From positions 1-55,533 of the forward strand of contig NZ_JAOTBD010000024.1 in the NCBI RefSeq assembly GCF_026162625.1: a DNA stretch of 55,533 bases, read 5' to 3'. Below, one piece after another: positions 24,844 to 33,197 of this stretch (positions are counted from its first letter, which is position 1; each line of letters starts with the position of its first letter). The translations under genes were made by a program, and so were the position numbers. The stretch comes from Paracoccus beibuensis (GTDB taxonomy: Bacteria > Pseudomonadota > Alphaproteobacteria > Rhodobacterales > Rhodobacteraceae). Under the pieces are notes generated by a model. It ran no database searches. It saw nothing but the letters and a program-made list of their open reading frames with translations, and was not told the DNA's origin.

Positions 24844-25425
24844 CGGGATCGGTCCTTTCGGGCTGGAAGGGGCGTCCCGGCGGTGAAGGACGCAGTCGTG
24901 AAGGGGGTGCTGGGCGCGGAAGCCCGCTGCGGGGTCGGCGCCGACCGCGACGGCGGAGACCTCGAAGGGCGTCCAGTCCACCGCGCGCCAGAGTTCGCGC
25001 GCAGCCTCGGGTTTCGAGACCTCGAAGCGGTGGACCTGGTAGCCGATGGAGACCGCGCGGATGTGGCCTGCCTGGATGTCGCGCCAGATCGGCTCGACGT
25101 CGTCGCGCTCGCTGATCCGCACGAGCGCGATGCCCCGGCCGTTCTCGATCCGGGCGGAACCGGGGACGACCGACCCGATCACCGCATCGAGCGTGTCGAG
25201 CTCATGCACCTTCAGAAACGGCGCGCCCGCATTCAGCCGGTCGAGCCGGACATGGGCGGGGTCGAGGCTCAGCTCCTCGTCGTAGGGCTCGCCGAAGAAG
25301 GTGGCGCGGCGGACGCGCGCCCCGGCCGACCAGACCACCTCGACGGTGCGGCTGTCAGCGTCGGCGGTGTTCGGCGCAAGCTCCGCCGACCGGCGCATGG
25401 CCGGCAGTTCGATCATCGTGTCCAT
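23350..25425 (-). CDS. Prohead protease - major capsid protein fusion
   Basis: The 691-residue protein joins an HK97-type protease (about 1-175; candidate His74 in KVHELDTLDA and Ser126 in IRAVSIGYQV) to an HK97-fold capsid (about 380-691). A Pro/Thr/Glu-rich linker (about 190-262) and a scaffold-like helical part (263-350) lie between. The protease would cut the linker and scaffold during maturation. Separate genes are the norm, so the fusion is notable though known in Rhodobacteraceae prophages. An internal start at 24843 may also make the capsid part alone. Confidence 0.87.
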   Translation of the reverse strand: MDTMIELPAMRRSAELAPNTADADSRTVEVVWSAGARVRRATFFGEPYDEELSLDPAHVRLDRLNAGAPFLKVHELDTLDAVIGSVVPGSARIENGRGIALVRISERDDVEPIWRDIQAGHIRAVSIGYQVHRFEVSKPEAARELWRAVDWTPFEVSAVAVGADPAAGFRAQHPLHDCVLHRRDAPSSPKGPIPMTDKTQTPASDAATPATTQPTEPNDTEDTPMTEPKPAPDPKVAASEPKVQASETRSQPKTQAGPASDTEAVATRAREAERDRVSTIYDLAGRLNLERGFAEDLVKRGVSVDESRRLILDQVAAKSDEIRTFPHVSVPLGGRDERITRRDAVANALLHRYSPTLFQLEDAARQYRGMTLLELARESLGNAGVNTRGLSRDEVATRALHSTSDFPEILSAVTNKTLRQAYEAYPRTFMLFCRQVLATDFKAMHRVQLGEAPQLLEVGESGEFKRGTLGESKESYKVKTYGRVVAITRQTLINDDLDAFTRIPAMYGNSIAQLESDVVWGIITANPAMADGNALFHTTHKNLAGTGAALDVSSVGAARAAMAKQTGLDKKTVLNVRPAFLIVPASLELRAEQLVAQNLVPAATSSVVPQSIRTLAPISEPRLDAASETAWYLAASPNQIDTIEYAYLEGQQGAYIETRNGFDVDGVEIKCRLDFGAKAIDWRGLYKNPGA

Positions 25426-25428
25426 GGG

Positions 25429-26985
25429 TCAGTCCTGTTGGTCGGCCTGCGCCGGGTCATTGTCCGCGTCGGCGGCCGGGTCGTCGGTGTCTGGTTCGTT
25501 GGCGGCCGGATCGGTCGCCGGATCGCTGCTCTGCGCGCTGCCGGTCTTGGTCACCCGCCGCGGGTCGGTGTCGAGCACCAGCCCCAGCGCGTCGAGCTTG
25601 GCGTTGGTCGCGGCGATCTCGGCCAGCACGGCGTCGGGGTTGCGGCCCTGTTTCGCGATCACCTCGGCCAGCGTCATGGTGCCGGAGCGGATCGAGAGCA
25701 GGTTCGCCATCGCGTCCTTCTGCGGATCGACCGCCTCGAACTTCGGCGGCGACCATTCGACCGGCACGATGGGCGACGGGATTTGCCCTGCCGCCCATGC
25801 GGCCTCGGTGAACCATCGCCATACCGGCGCGCAGAACATCGGAATGAAGAGCTGCCACTGCACGGCGTCGATCTGGCGGCGGAACTCGACGAGCCCCGCG
25901 CGGATCGAGGAATAGTTCACCTGTGACAGATCGCCGGTCAGCAGCTCGTAGGGCACCCTGAACCCGGCCGAGATCGTGTGCAGGCTCGCGCGCTTGTATT
26001 CGCCATAGCCGCCGGTGGCCGAGGGCTGGTTGAAGCGGATGTCCTTGCCGCCGCGGGCATAGGCGATCAGCCCCGGCTCGAACTGCTCGACCCGGTTGCC
26101 ATCGGCATCGACCACTGAGGGTGCGATGCCCTGCTGCGCCTCGTCATCGCCGAAGACGATGGCAGTCACGCAGGCCTCGGTCTTCTTGCGGACCAGTTCG
26201 GCCACCTCGTAATCGTCGAGATCGCGCAAGCTGCGGATGACCGGCGCGCCCCAGGGAACGCCGCGCGCCTGCGTGCGCTGCTTCTCGTAGACATGGGCGA
26301 TCTCTGACGCTGGCACCGGGCGGCTCTGCAACCCGTTCTGCAATGCGTCATAGGCGTCACCGGGATGTTCGGCATGGAGCCAATAGGCTCGGCGCTTCCC
26401 GACCGGGTCGAACTCGATCCCCTGCACCAGTCGTCCCGCGCCGAGGGCGCCGGATTTCGTGGCGTCGAGGAAGTCGGCTTCCAGCACCTGCAATTGCAGC
26501 GGCACCGGCAGACCGTCGCTCGCGCGCCGCAGGCGGCGGCGCACCAGAACCTCGCCCGCCTCGACCATCTCGCGGCAGATCAGCGTCTGCAGGCCGTAGA
26601 AGTCGAGCTGGCCGTCGGCGTCGCACTCCGCCGTCCAGCGTTCGAAGAGGGCGTCGACCTTCCGGTCCAGCGTGTCGTCGCCGCTCGCGGCGCGCGGCAT
26701 GATCCCCGCGCCGATGATGTTGTTGACCAGCACCGCCACGGCTTTCGCCGCATGCGGGTTGTTGCGCACGAGGTCGCGCATCCGGTCGCGCAGCAGCGCC
26801 CCGGCGACGCCGATCTCGGTATCGGCCGAGGATCCCGGCGCGCGCCAGCCCTCCGTCCGCCGCCCGCGTGCGGCCCCGTCGTAGCCGCGCGTCAGGGTCT
26901 CGAAGGCCTGACGCGCCATCACGCGGCGTGCCGCCATGCGCGGCGCCACCGTGGCGATGGCATGATCGAACCAGGTCGCCGACAT
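25429..26985 (-). CDS. Portal protein (lambda family)
   Basis: The 518-residue protein shows lambda-type portal features: an N-terminal RNNPHAAKAVAVLVNNIIGAGI segment, LQLQVLEADFLD in the middle, and GGKDIRFNQPSATGGYGEYKRASLHTISAGFRVPYELLTGDLS. The C-terminal 60 residues are Asp/Pro-rich and disordered. It forms the dodecameric DNA channel at the capsid vertex. ATG 26985 overlaps the gpW-like gene's stop as TGATG; longer in-frame openings upstream belong to that gene in another frame. It ends four bases before the protease/capsid start. Confidence 0.9.
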   Translation of the reverse strand: MSATWFDHAIATVAPRMAARRVMARQAFETLTRGYDGAARGRRTEGWRAPGSSADTEIGVAGALLRDRMRDLVRNNPHAAKAVAVLVNNIIGAGIMPRAASGDDTLDRKVDALFERWTAECDADGQLDFYGLQTLICREMVEAGEVLVRRRLRRASDGLPVPLQLQVLEADFLDATKSGALGAGRLVQGIEFDPVGKRRAYWLHAEHPGDAYDALQNGLQSRPVPASEIAHVYEKQRTQARGVPWGAPVIRSLRDLDDYEVAELVRKKTEACVTAIVFGDDEAQQGIAPSVVDADGNRVEQFEPGLIAYARGGKDIRFNQPSATGGYGEYKRASLHTISAGFRVPYELLTGDLSQVNYSSIRAGLVEFRRQIDAVQWQLFIPMFCAPVWRWFTEAAWAAGQIPSPIVPVEWSPPKFEAVDPQKDAMANLLSIRSGTMTLAEVIAKQGRNPDAVLAEIAATNAKLDALGLVLDTDPRRVTKTGSAQSSDPATDPAANEPDTDDPAADADNDPAQADQQD

Positions 26986-27194
26986 CACCGGTCCCCGCGC
27001 GAGAAGCCAGCGAGCCCGGCCACCGGCAATGGCCGTGTCGTTCCCGCGATGGCGCGCTCGATGGTCCGAATGCGGGCCAGCAGGTCCTCGGCCGAGCCAT
27101 AGTCTACGGATTTTCCATCGTAGCTGACCCGGGTGGTGCCGCTGGCATAGGCCCGGCGCAGCGCCGAGAGCTCGGTTTCCGTCCAGTCTGCCAT
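26985..27194 (-). CDS. gpW-like head-tail joining protein
   Basis: This 69-residue protein (MADWTETELSALRRAYASGT... YGSAEDLLARIRTIERAI) has the two-helix plus hairpin pattern of gpW, which sits between portal and tail. Its start overlaps the terminase stop and its stop overlaps the portal start (TGATG), so the three are coupled. The order terminase-gpW-portal is that of lambda. Confidence 0.83.
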   Translation of the reverse strand: MADWTETELSALRRAYASGTTRVSYDGKSVDYGSAEDLLARIRTIERAIAGTTRPLPVAGLAGFSRGDR

Positions 27195-29200
27195 TAAAAC
27201 CATCCTCCGCGCCGTCCGAGCCAGTCGGAGCGGCGCTTGCCCTGCGGGGCCTGTCCCGGCCGGTTGATCTGCCCGGCGGGATCGGTGTCGGCGGGGGCCG
27301 CCCCGAGCTGATCCTCGAGGTCGCGCCATTTCTCCTCGGGCCAGCGGTCCGCGCCCGCGATCCAGGCGGCGGCGCGGGCATAGACCCGGCAGTCCAGCGC
27401 CTCGTTGCGTTCGCGTAGCTTCTGCCATTCCAGCCGGGCGAAACCGCGCTTCGTGCGCACCGTCACCAGCTGTTCGGCGACGAACTGCTTCAGCCATTCG
27501 TTCTCGACCCAGTGCGGCAGATGCACCGATCCGGGCGGGAATGCCGCCCCGTCGGCCATGTCCTCCTCGGTCGGGCGCGCCAGCCGCAGGAAGCGGTAGG
27601 TCTCGGCCTTGAAGGTCGAGACCGCCACGGTCCAGAGCCGCGCGCCGCGCCGCAGACGTTTGCCGCCCTCGGTCGCGTCGACGAAGGTCGGTCCCGAGAC
27701 AGGGCTCGAACGGTTGAACCCCTCGACGCCCTTCACCGGCGACACCTGCGCGAACCCCTGCGCCCGCGACCATGAATAGACCGCAGGAGCCTCGTAGCCC
27801 GTGTCGATGGCGAGACGCGCGATCCGAAGATGCGCGCCGCGTTCATGCGGCCAGGACCGGTCCAGAAGTGCTGTCAGTTCCGACCACGCGTCGTGCCGGT
27901 CGGGACCGCCCTCGATGACGACATGATCGACGAGCCAGCTTTCCAGCCCACGCCCCCATGCCCAGATATCGACCTCGATCCGGTCCTTCTGGACGTCGGC
28001 GCCCGCGGTCAGGAACAGCCCGCCAGCAGGCACTGTGCCGGATGTCCAGCGCTCGCGGCGGTCGTAAAGCCGCTGCCAGTCGGGGGCTTCACCGGTCTCG
28101 ACCCAAGTCTCACCGAGGATCGTGTTGCGGAACGCCTTGATCGCCTCGTCAGAGCCCTGCGCCGCGTCCCATGCCCGCACGATCCGCTCCCAGCTCAGCC
28201 AGCCGATCGGCGAATAAAGTGCCGAGAGGTGATACCCGACCGTGGTCGGATCGGCGGCGGTGGCGGTCGCCCGCCATTCGCCGCCCTCCAGCATCGCCGT
28301 CTTGTGGTGTTCCGCGATTGCCGCGTCGCAGCCCTCGCAGTGGTATTCCGCCGTCTCCGGGCGGCCCTTCTGCCAGCGCAGCCTGTCGAACTTCAGCCAC
28401 TGCATCGCACCGCAATGCGGGCACGGCACGAAGAACCGGCGCTGGTCCGATGCCTCGTATTCCCGTTCGATCCGGCTCAGGCCCCGGATCGTCGGCGTCG
28501 AAACCAGGAAGACCTTGCGCCGATGGGCGAAGGTCAGCGACCGGGCTTCCGCCAGCGTGACCGGGTCACCTTCCTCGTCGGCCGAGGCCGGATAGGCATC
28601 GACCTCGTCGAGGAAGATGTAGCGCGCCGGGGTGGACCGCAGCCCGACCGCCGAGTTCGCACCGGTCATGATCAGGATGCCGCCCGCGAATTCCTTCGAC
28701 AGCATCGTGTTGCCGGCGTCGCGTGACCGCGCCGGTTTGACCCGTTCCCGCAGGTCGGGGCTCTCGTCGATCAGCGGGTCGATCCGCTGGCGCGAGTTTC
28801 GCTTCGCCAGTTCCACCGTCGGCTGGACCGCCAGCATCGGGCCCGGCGCCTGGTGGATGGCAAAGCCGATCCAGTTGTTGCCGGCCTCGGTCGCCCCGAC
28901 CTGTGCCGCCTTCATGAACACGATCCGCTGTGTGGGATCGCCGGGCGACAGCCGGTCCATGATCTCGCGCATGTAAGGCGTGCGCACCGTGCGATACCGC
29001 CCCGGTTCGGCCGAGGCGCGGCCCGAGAGCATGCGGTGCCGGTCGGCCCATTCCGACACGGTCAGGTCCGGGTCGGGCCGCAGCCCGTTGCCCCAGGCAC
29101 GCAGGATCTCGCCCGCGTCGTCGAAGTCCGTCAGGCCATCGCCGCTCTCACCGGAAGTCGGGCCGGACCTCGGCGAGTTCGTCGAGGTGGGCGCGTACAT
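27194..29200 (-). CDS. Terminase large subunit (GpA type)
   Basis: The 668-residue protein belongs to the lambda GpA-type terminases. It has an ATPase with a Walker-A-like KAAQVGATEAGNN (about 97-110) and Walker B YIFLDEVDAYP (about 193-203), a zinc-finger-like CPHCGAMQWLKF...CEGC pair, and a nuclease domain with GADVQKDRIEVDIWAWG (about 400-416). It cuts and pumps concatemeric DNA into proheads. The start at 29200 lies 53 bases inside the small subunit gene, and an alternative start slightly downstream cannot be excluded. Confidence 0.9.
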   Translation of the reverse strand: MYAPTSTNSPRSGPTSGESGDGLTDFDDAGEILRAWGNGLRPDPDLTVSEWADRHRMLSGRASAEPGRYRTVRTPYMREIMDRLSPGDPTQRIVFMKAAQVGATEAGNNWIGFAIHQAPGPMLAVQPTVELAKRNSRQRIDPLIDESPDLRERVKPARSRDAGNTMLSKEFAGGILIMTGANSAVGLRSTPARYIFLDEVDAYPASADEEGDPVTLAEARSLTFAHRRKVFLVSTPTIRGLSRIEREYEASDQRRFFVPCPHCGAMQWLKFDRLRWQKGRPETAEYHCEGCDAAIAEHHKTAMLEGGEWRATATAADPTTVGYHLSALYSPIGWLSWERIVRAWDAAQGSDEAIKAFRNTILGETWVETGEAPDWQRLYDRRERWTSGTVPAGGLFLTAGADVQKDRIEVDIWAWGRGLESWLVDHVVIEGGPDRHDAWSELTALLDRSWPHERGAHLRIARLAIDTGYEAPAVYSWSRAQGFAQVSPVKGVEGFNRSSPVSGPTFVDATEGGKRLRRGARLWTVAVSTFKAETYRFLRLARPTEEDMADGAAFPPGSVHLPHWVENEWLKQFVAEQLVTVRTKRGFARLEWQKLRERNEALDCRVYARAAAWIAGADRWPEEKWRDLEDQLGAAPADTDPAGQINRPGQAPQGKRRSDWLGRRGGWF

Positions 29201-29744
29201 GTCTCTCCAGGACCTTCTGCATCGCGGCTGGCTCCACGGCGACCTGCTGGCCGGTCGCGTCGCTGCACGAGGCCGAGAGCTCGGCCGCCATCAGCGCCGC
29301 CACGCGCGCAGGCCAGGTCACCCACGCATCCCGTTCCTCCCGCGCCAAGCGGAACACCAGCGCCAGCGCGCGGGCCCGCTCGATCAACTCCCCCTTCAGC
29401 TTCTGGAGACGGATGCGCCGTTCCTGCGCCTTCAGCACCTCGTTCGCGGTCTTGGCCTGCAGGAAGGTCGTACCGCCGCCGACAGCCGGGGCAGTCAGTC
29501 CCTGCTCACGCAGGGTGTCGCCAACGGCGGCCACCGCTACCTCGGGGACGGGCTTCAGCTTTGGCGCAGGCGGTTTTCTGGTCTTCGACGGGTCTGTCGT
29601 CTCGGCACGCCGGGCGTCGCTGGCGGCTGCGTTGATGCTGCCGTCCGGATAGAGGACCAGCCGCTCGGCCGCCTTCGCCTTCTGGATCGCGCCGCGCGAC
29701 AGCCCGACATGCGCGGCGTACTGGCGCTCGCTCATGCCCTGCAT
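29148..29744 (-). CDS. Terminase small subunit (Nu1-like)
   Basis: The 198-residue protein has an N-terminal helix-turn-helix (MSERQYAAHVGLSRGAIQKAKAAERL) of the Nu1 type, a Pro/Lys-rich linker (about 50-70) and a helical dimerisation part (about 95-195, with LKAQERRIRLQKLKGELIERARAL). It should bind the packaging site and recruit GpA. GGAG lies upstream. It is the first gene of the leftward late operon, so the late promoter is expected in 29745-29855. Confidence 0.83.
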   Translation of the reverse strand: MQGMSERQYAAHVGLSRGAIQKAKAAERLVLYPDGSINAAASDARRAETTDPSKTRKPPAPKLKPVPEVAVAAVGDTLREQGLTAPAVGGGTTFLQAKTANEVLKAQERRIRLQKLKGELIERARALALVFRLAREERDAWVTWPARVAALMAAELSASCSDATGQQVAVEPAAMQKVLERHVRAHLDELAEVRPDFR

Positions 29745-29774
29745 CGACGGCTCCGATTATCATTCAAGATCATG

Positions 29775-29795
29775 TGCTTATCGAGTTGATAAGCA
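29775..29795. promoter_or_regulatory. Inverted repeat in divergent promoter region
   Basis: TGCTTATC and GATAAGCA form perfect 8-base arms around GAGTT in the 111-base gap between the leftward terminase operon and the rightward gene at 29856. Size and position fit a dimeric regulator operator controlling late transcription. No RNA terminator T tract follows. Confidence 0.5.
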
Positions 29796-29855
29796 TGGCG
29801 GAGAGAGCGAACGTCACTCCAACGAAGCGATGCAACTCACCAAGGAGCCAGCCGG

Positions 29856-30080
29856 ATGACCCGCCGCGCACAGGACAACACGAAAGCCCTCGACGCCTTC
29901 CTCGCCGCCAAGTCCGAGATCGACGCGATGCTGGAGCGACTCGCCGCCCTGAGCGCCGACCATTTCGAGACCCACCCCGACGAGATCAATTGGGGCCATG
30001 TCGGCACCCTGAACCACTACCGCGCCAAGCTGCGCGAGATCACCGACATGGCCTTCAGCGAAGGCGAACACGCCGAGTGA
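29856..30080 (+). CDS. Small conserved phage protein, unknown
   Basis: The 74-residue acidic helical protein (MTRRAQDNTKALDAFLAAKS... WGHVGTLNHYRAKLREITDM) resembles small proteins near terminase genes in Rhodobacteraceae prophages. AAGGAG lies about eleven bases upstream. It is rightward, opposite to the flanking operons, with the DUF3489-like gene downstream. Function is unknown. Confidence 0.6.
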   Translation: MTRRAQDNTKALDAFLAAKSEIDAMLERLAALSADHFETHPDEINWGHVGTLNHYRAKLREITDMAFSEGEHAE

Positions 30081-30170
30081 GACGACCCGCTCCCGGTCCC
30101 GCCCGCCGACCGGCGGGCTCGACCTCGTAGAAGGGCCTGCATTCCGCGCGCCCCGATACGGGAGACGACG

Positions 30171-30743
30171 ATGACCAAGCTTTCCGATACCCAAGCCCTG
30201 ATCCTGAGCGCCGCCGCCCAGCGGCCCGAGCACATAGCCCTGCCGCTGCCCGAAAGCCTGCGCGGTGGCGCCGCCACCAAGGTGGTCGGCGCGATGCTCG
30301 CCAAGGGCTTCCTGCAGGAGGTCGACGCCGACATGCGCAAGGGCGAGCCCGTCTGGCGCGAGACCGGCGACGGCCACGGCGTCACGCTGGTCGCCACCGA
30401 CGCAGGCCTCGCCGCCATCGGCATCGAGACCGAGGACGCGAACCCCGCGCCTGTAGGCGCGACGGACGCGCCGACCGAGGAGCCCGGGCCGGACACCCCC
30501 AACGAACCGAAGACTGCGCCCAAGGCGCGCACACCGCGCGAGGGCACCAAGCAGGCCACCCTGATCGCCATGCTGCGCGCGCCGGACGGCGCGACCATCG
30601 AGGAGATCATGGCCGCGACGGGCTGGCAGTCTCACACGGTGCGCGGCGCGATGGCCGGGGCGCTGAAGAAGAAACTCGGGCTCGAGGTGTCCTCGGAGAA
30701 GGTCGAGAGCCGGGGGCGCGTTTACAAACTCCCCGCCGCCTGA
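30171..30743 (+). CDS. DUF3489-like protein
   Basis: The 190-residue protein has two helical domains. The first is about 1-85, with MTKLSDTQALILSAAAQRPEH, and the second about 125-190, with REGTKQATLIAMLRAPDGATIEEI, WQSHTVRGAMAGALKKKLGLEV. A Pro/Glu-rich linker joins them. The second part is the DUF3489 winged-helix-like domain. It may bind DNA and act as a regulator, but no function is established. A GGAGA ribosome site precedes the ATG. Confidence 0.78.
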   Translation: MTKLSDTQALILSAAAQRPEHIALPLPESLRGGAATKVVGAMLAKGFLQEVDADMRKGEPVWRETGDGHGVTLVATDAGLAAIGIETEDANPAPVGATDAPTEEPGPDTPNEPKTAPKARTPREGTKQATLIAMLRAPDGATIEEIMAATGWQSHTVRGAMAGALKKKLGLEVSSEKVESRGRVYKLPAA

Positions 30744-30796
30744 CGCGCCGGACGCCGACAAGCTGATGGCCGCCGTCCCGCCGAGGCGGCGGTCGA

Positions 30797-31021
30797 TCAT
30801 TTGGCGCTCCGCATCCGGATCGCCTCGAACACCCGCCGCAAGGCGAAGGAACGCGCTATCGACACGATGGTGAAGATGGCGCCCATCTTCAGGTTCTGCG
30901 CCAGCGTCGTGTGCAGGCCGAAGATCGGGAAGATCAGGATCTGCGTCATGACCGCGACGCCGTAGCCGACGATCACGTTGGCGACGGACTCGACCAGAGA
31001 CATGAGGCGCGACTGCTTCAT
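30797..31021 (-). CDS. DUF7220-like small membrane protein
   Basis: The 74-residue protein (MKQSRLMSLVESVANVIVGY...) has two membrane segments and ends in a basic tail, as in the DUF7220 family. Its ATG overlaps the stop of the methyltransferase gene as ATGA (31018-31021), so it is coupled to it. An upstream in-frame extension is Arg-rich and is the methyltransferase C-terminus in another frame. Function is unknown. Confidence 0.7.
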   Translation of the reverse strand: MKQSRLMSLVESVANVIVGYGVAVMTQILIFPIFGLHTTLAQNLKMGAIFTIVSIARSFALRRVFEAIRMRSAK

Positions 31022-32400
31022 GCGGCGGACTTGCGCTTTCGCGCGGGTTCGGGTTCGGGTTCGGCGTCCGTGTCCAGCGTCTCGGCTGGTGGTTCGGCGT
31101 CGCCGCACAGCCGCTCGGTTCTCACCTGCGTGAAGGTCCGGCCATCGCCGTCGAGGATCGCGTCCTTGCCGGTTTCGGCCTGCCAGCGTTCAACGGCGAC
31201 ATCGACATAGGCCGGGCTGATTTCCATCGCGAAGACGCGGCGGCCATTGGCCTCGCCCGCCATGATCTGCGAACCGGAGCCCGAGAACGGCTCGTAACAG
31301 AGCCCGCCTCGGGCGACGTGCTGGCGCATTGGGATGCCAAACGCGTCGAGAGGCTTCGGGGTCGGGTGGTCGGGGCGCTCGTCCTTGGCGAAGGACGGCA
31401 TCTCCCAGGTCGAGGGCAGCGTCTGCTCGGCCACCTTCGGCGGGCGGTTCGGACGACGCCAGCCCATGAAGCAGGGCTCGTGCTTCCAGAGGTAGTGTGA
31501 GCGGGTGAGAACCCCGCGGTCCTTCACCCAGATGATCTGCTGGTGGACGAAAGCGCCCGCCTTCTCCCAGCAGGCCTCCAGCATCGCCTGGCGGCGGGAG
31601 GCGTGCCAGCAGTACCAGGCGGCATCCTCGGCGATGGCCTCGGCGACCGCCGCAGCGATGAAGCCGTCGTAGAGTTCCGCCCCCTGCGAACTGTCGTCCC
31701 AGGTAGTTCCATAGGACGCCGACCAATCCTTGTTGCGGGTCGGATGGTTCGAGCCGTCGTAGTCCACGAGGTACGGCGGATCGGTCGCGAACAGGATTGC
31801 GCGCTCGCCATTCATCAGGCGGCGGACATCATCGTGGCTGGTGCTGTCGCCGCAGAGCAGCCGGTGATCGCCGAGGATCCAGAGATCGCCCGTCCGCGAC
31901 GCCGGATTGCGTGGGGGTTCGGGGATGGTCACCGGCGGCACTGAGCCCCCGGCGCCACCTTCTTCCCCGTCCCCCTCCGGCACGAAGGCCAGCAGCTTGT
32001 CCAACTCGCCGTCGGAAAAGCCGACCAGCGACAGCTCGAAATCCTCGGCCAGCAGATCGTTCAGTTCCGCCGACAGCAGCGCCTCGTCCCAGGTGCCGAG
32101 TTCCGTCAGCTTGTTGTCCGCGATCCTGTAGGCCCGGCGCTGCGCCTCGGTCAGATGGCCCAGCACAATCACCGGCGCTGCGGTCAGCCCGAGCTGCGTC
32201 GCGGCCAGCACGCGCCCGTGCCCCGCGATCAGTTCCCCGTCCTCGCCGACGAGGCAAGGCACGGTCCAGCCGAACTCGGCCATGCTGGCGGCGATCTTCG
32301 CGACCTGGTCCGCGCCATGCGCCTTCGCGTTCTTCGCGTAGGGCTGGAGGCGCGACAGCGGCCACGTCTCGATCGCGTCCGGGGCGAAGCTCAGCGTCAT
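31018..32400 (-). CDS. ParB-domain DNA adenine/cytosine-N4 methyltransferase
   Basis: The 460-residue protein fuses an N-terminal ParB-like nuclease-fold domain (about 8-115, with AGHGRVLAATQLG) to an amino-methyltransferase with catalytic DPPY (207-210) and the AdoMet loop EPFSGSGS (about 385). The DPPY-before-FxGxG order is that of beta-class enzymes. No partner restriction gene lies beside it, so it is an orphan phage methylase. It may protect phage DNA from host restriction or adjust gene control. ATG 32400 has GAGGAA upstream; upstream frame-open residues are not conserved-looking. Confidence 0.87.
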   Translation of the reverse strand: MTLSFAPDAIETWPLSRLQPYAKNAKAHGADQVAKIAASMAEFGWTVPCLVGEDGELIAGHGRVLAATQLGLTAAPVIVLGHLTEAQRRAYRIADNKLTELGTWDEALLSAELNDLLAEDFELSLVGFSDGELDKLLAFVPEGDGEEGGAGGSVPPVTIPEPPRNPASRTGDLWILGDHRLLCGDSTSHDDVRRLMNGERAILFATDPPYLVDYDGSNHPTRNKDWSASYGTTWDDSSQGAELYDGFIAAAVAEAIAEDAAWYCWHASRRQAMLEACWEKAGAFVHQQIIWVKDRGVLTRSHYLWKHEPCFMGWRRPNRPPKVAEQTLPSTWEMPSFAKDERPDHPTPKPLDAFGIPMRQHVARGGLCYEPFSGSGSQIMAGEANGRRVFAMEISPAYVDVAVERWQAETGKDAILDGDGRTFTQVRTERLCGDAEPPAETLDTDAEPEPEPARKRKSAA

Positions 32401-32816
32401 GGTGGGCAAGGTTCCTCGGTCGGGTGGATGCCGGTGGCTTCCGGACTCCGGATGCCGCGCCGGACTCCTCACGGGGTCCAGCGGCCACCAAGGGTGTCCA
32501 GCTTCAAAGGCTTGATTTTGCGGTGTTTCAGGCGGGTTCAGGCGGCGCTGGCTTCCGGGTGGCTTCCCAAAAAATCGGCCCTGTCGCTGGCGATGCGTCG
32601 CGCTTCGCCCGCCAGCATACGAATGTCGCCAGGAAGGAACCGGAAACTGCCGTGGGATGGACCCCGGCCGGACCCTCGCTGGATACCGGGGTCCAGAAGA
32701 GCCCCGTCAACGCAAAGGGGAGAGCGAGCTTTCCAGCGCACTCTCCCCATCTTGCCTTCGGAATAGCATGGATCTGTTGCAGATGTCGAAGGGAAAAGTG
32801 TTGCAACACATTGGAG
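32401..32816. other. 416-base stretch without a supported gene
   Basis: A leftward 99-codon frame (32528-32827) starts 11 bases inside the preceding gene's end, but its composition (Pro/Ala-rich, no clear helix pattern) and lack of any recognisable motif do not support it. A repeat-like GTCCAGC sequence occurs twice (near 32475 and 32496). The region may hold the methyltransferase promoter. Confidence 0.4.
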
Positions 32817-33197
32817 TCACTGCGCATTCAGCCGCGCGGCGATCTTGGTCAGCGCCAGTTGCCAGCGCCGCCATGCGGTCGTGCGGTCGCAGCCGAGTTC
32901 CCCGCTGATCTGCTTCCACGGCACCCGGGCCGCGCGCGACCAGACCAGCTTGCGCTCCGCCTCCTCGATCCAGAGCACCCAGTCGAAGGTCTGCTCGAGC
33001 CGGGTGATCGCGGCGGCCGAGGGCCAGACCCGCATCGGCTGCGGCTCCATCGCGGCGATCTCGCGGCTAGTCCGCACGATGTCGGGCCAGGTGTTGAAGT
33101 AGCCCTGCGCCTTGACCGGCGGCAGCTTGCGAAGGGTGCGGAACGCCTCCTCGAAATGATCGGCGACGCAATCGGCGGTCCATTCGCGATCAGCCAT
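32817..33197 (-). CDS. DUF6362-like protein with HTH
   Basis: The 126-residue protein has the conserved opening WTADCVADHFEEAFRTLRKLP and a C-terminal helix-turn-helix (VPWKQISGELGCDRTTAWRRWQLAL). This is the DUF6362 pattern. It probably binds DNA and may regulate late genes or packaging, but no role is known to me. The start at 33197 overlaps the preceding small gene by eight bases. Confidence 0.75.
   Translation of the reverse strand: MADREWTADCVADHFEEAFRTLRKLPPVKAQGYFNTWPDIVRTSREIAAMEPQPMRVWPSAAAITRLEQTFDWVLWIEEAERKLVWSRAARVPWKQISGELGCDRTTAWRRWQLALTKIAARLNAQ

Noticed and set aside
23323..25926. Rightward open frame of 867 codons opposite the capsid fusion
   Set aside because: Mirror of the protease-capsid gene; no ribosome site and no recognisable domain.
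7619..29744. Idea that the whole tail and head region is a gene transfer agent
   Set aside because: The tail baseplate genes are GTA-like, but the head uses GpA terminase, gpW and a lambda-type portal, and replication, lysis and recombination genes are present, so a phage is the better explanation.
32528..32827. Leftward frame of 99 codons downstream of the DUF6362 gene
   Set aside because: Pro/Ala-rich without pattern; start overlaps the preceding gene but no family or ribosome site supports it. Kept only as a note.
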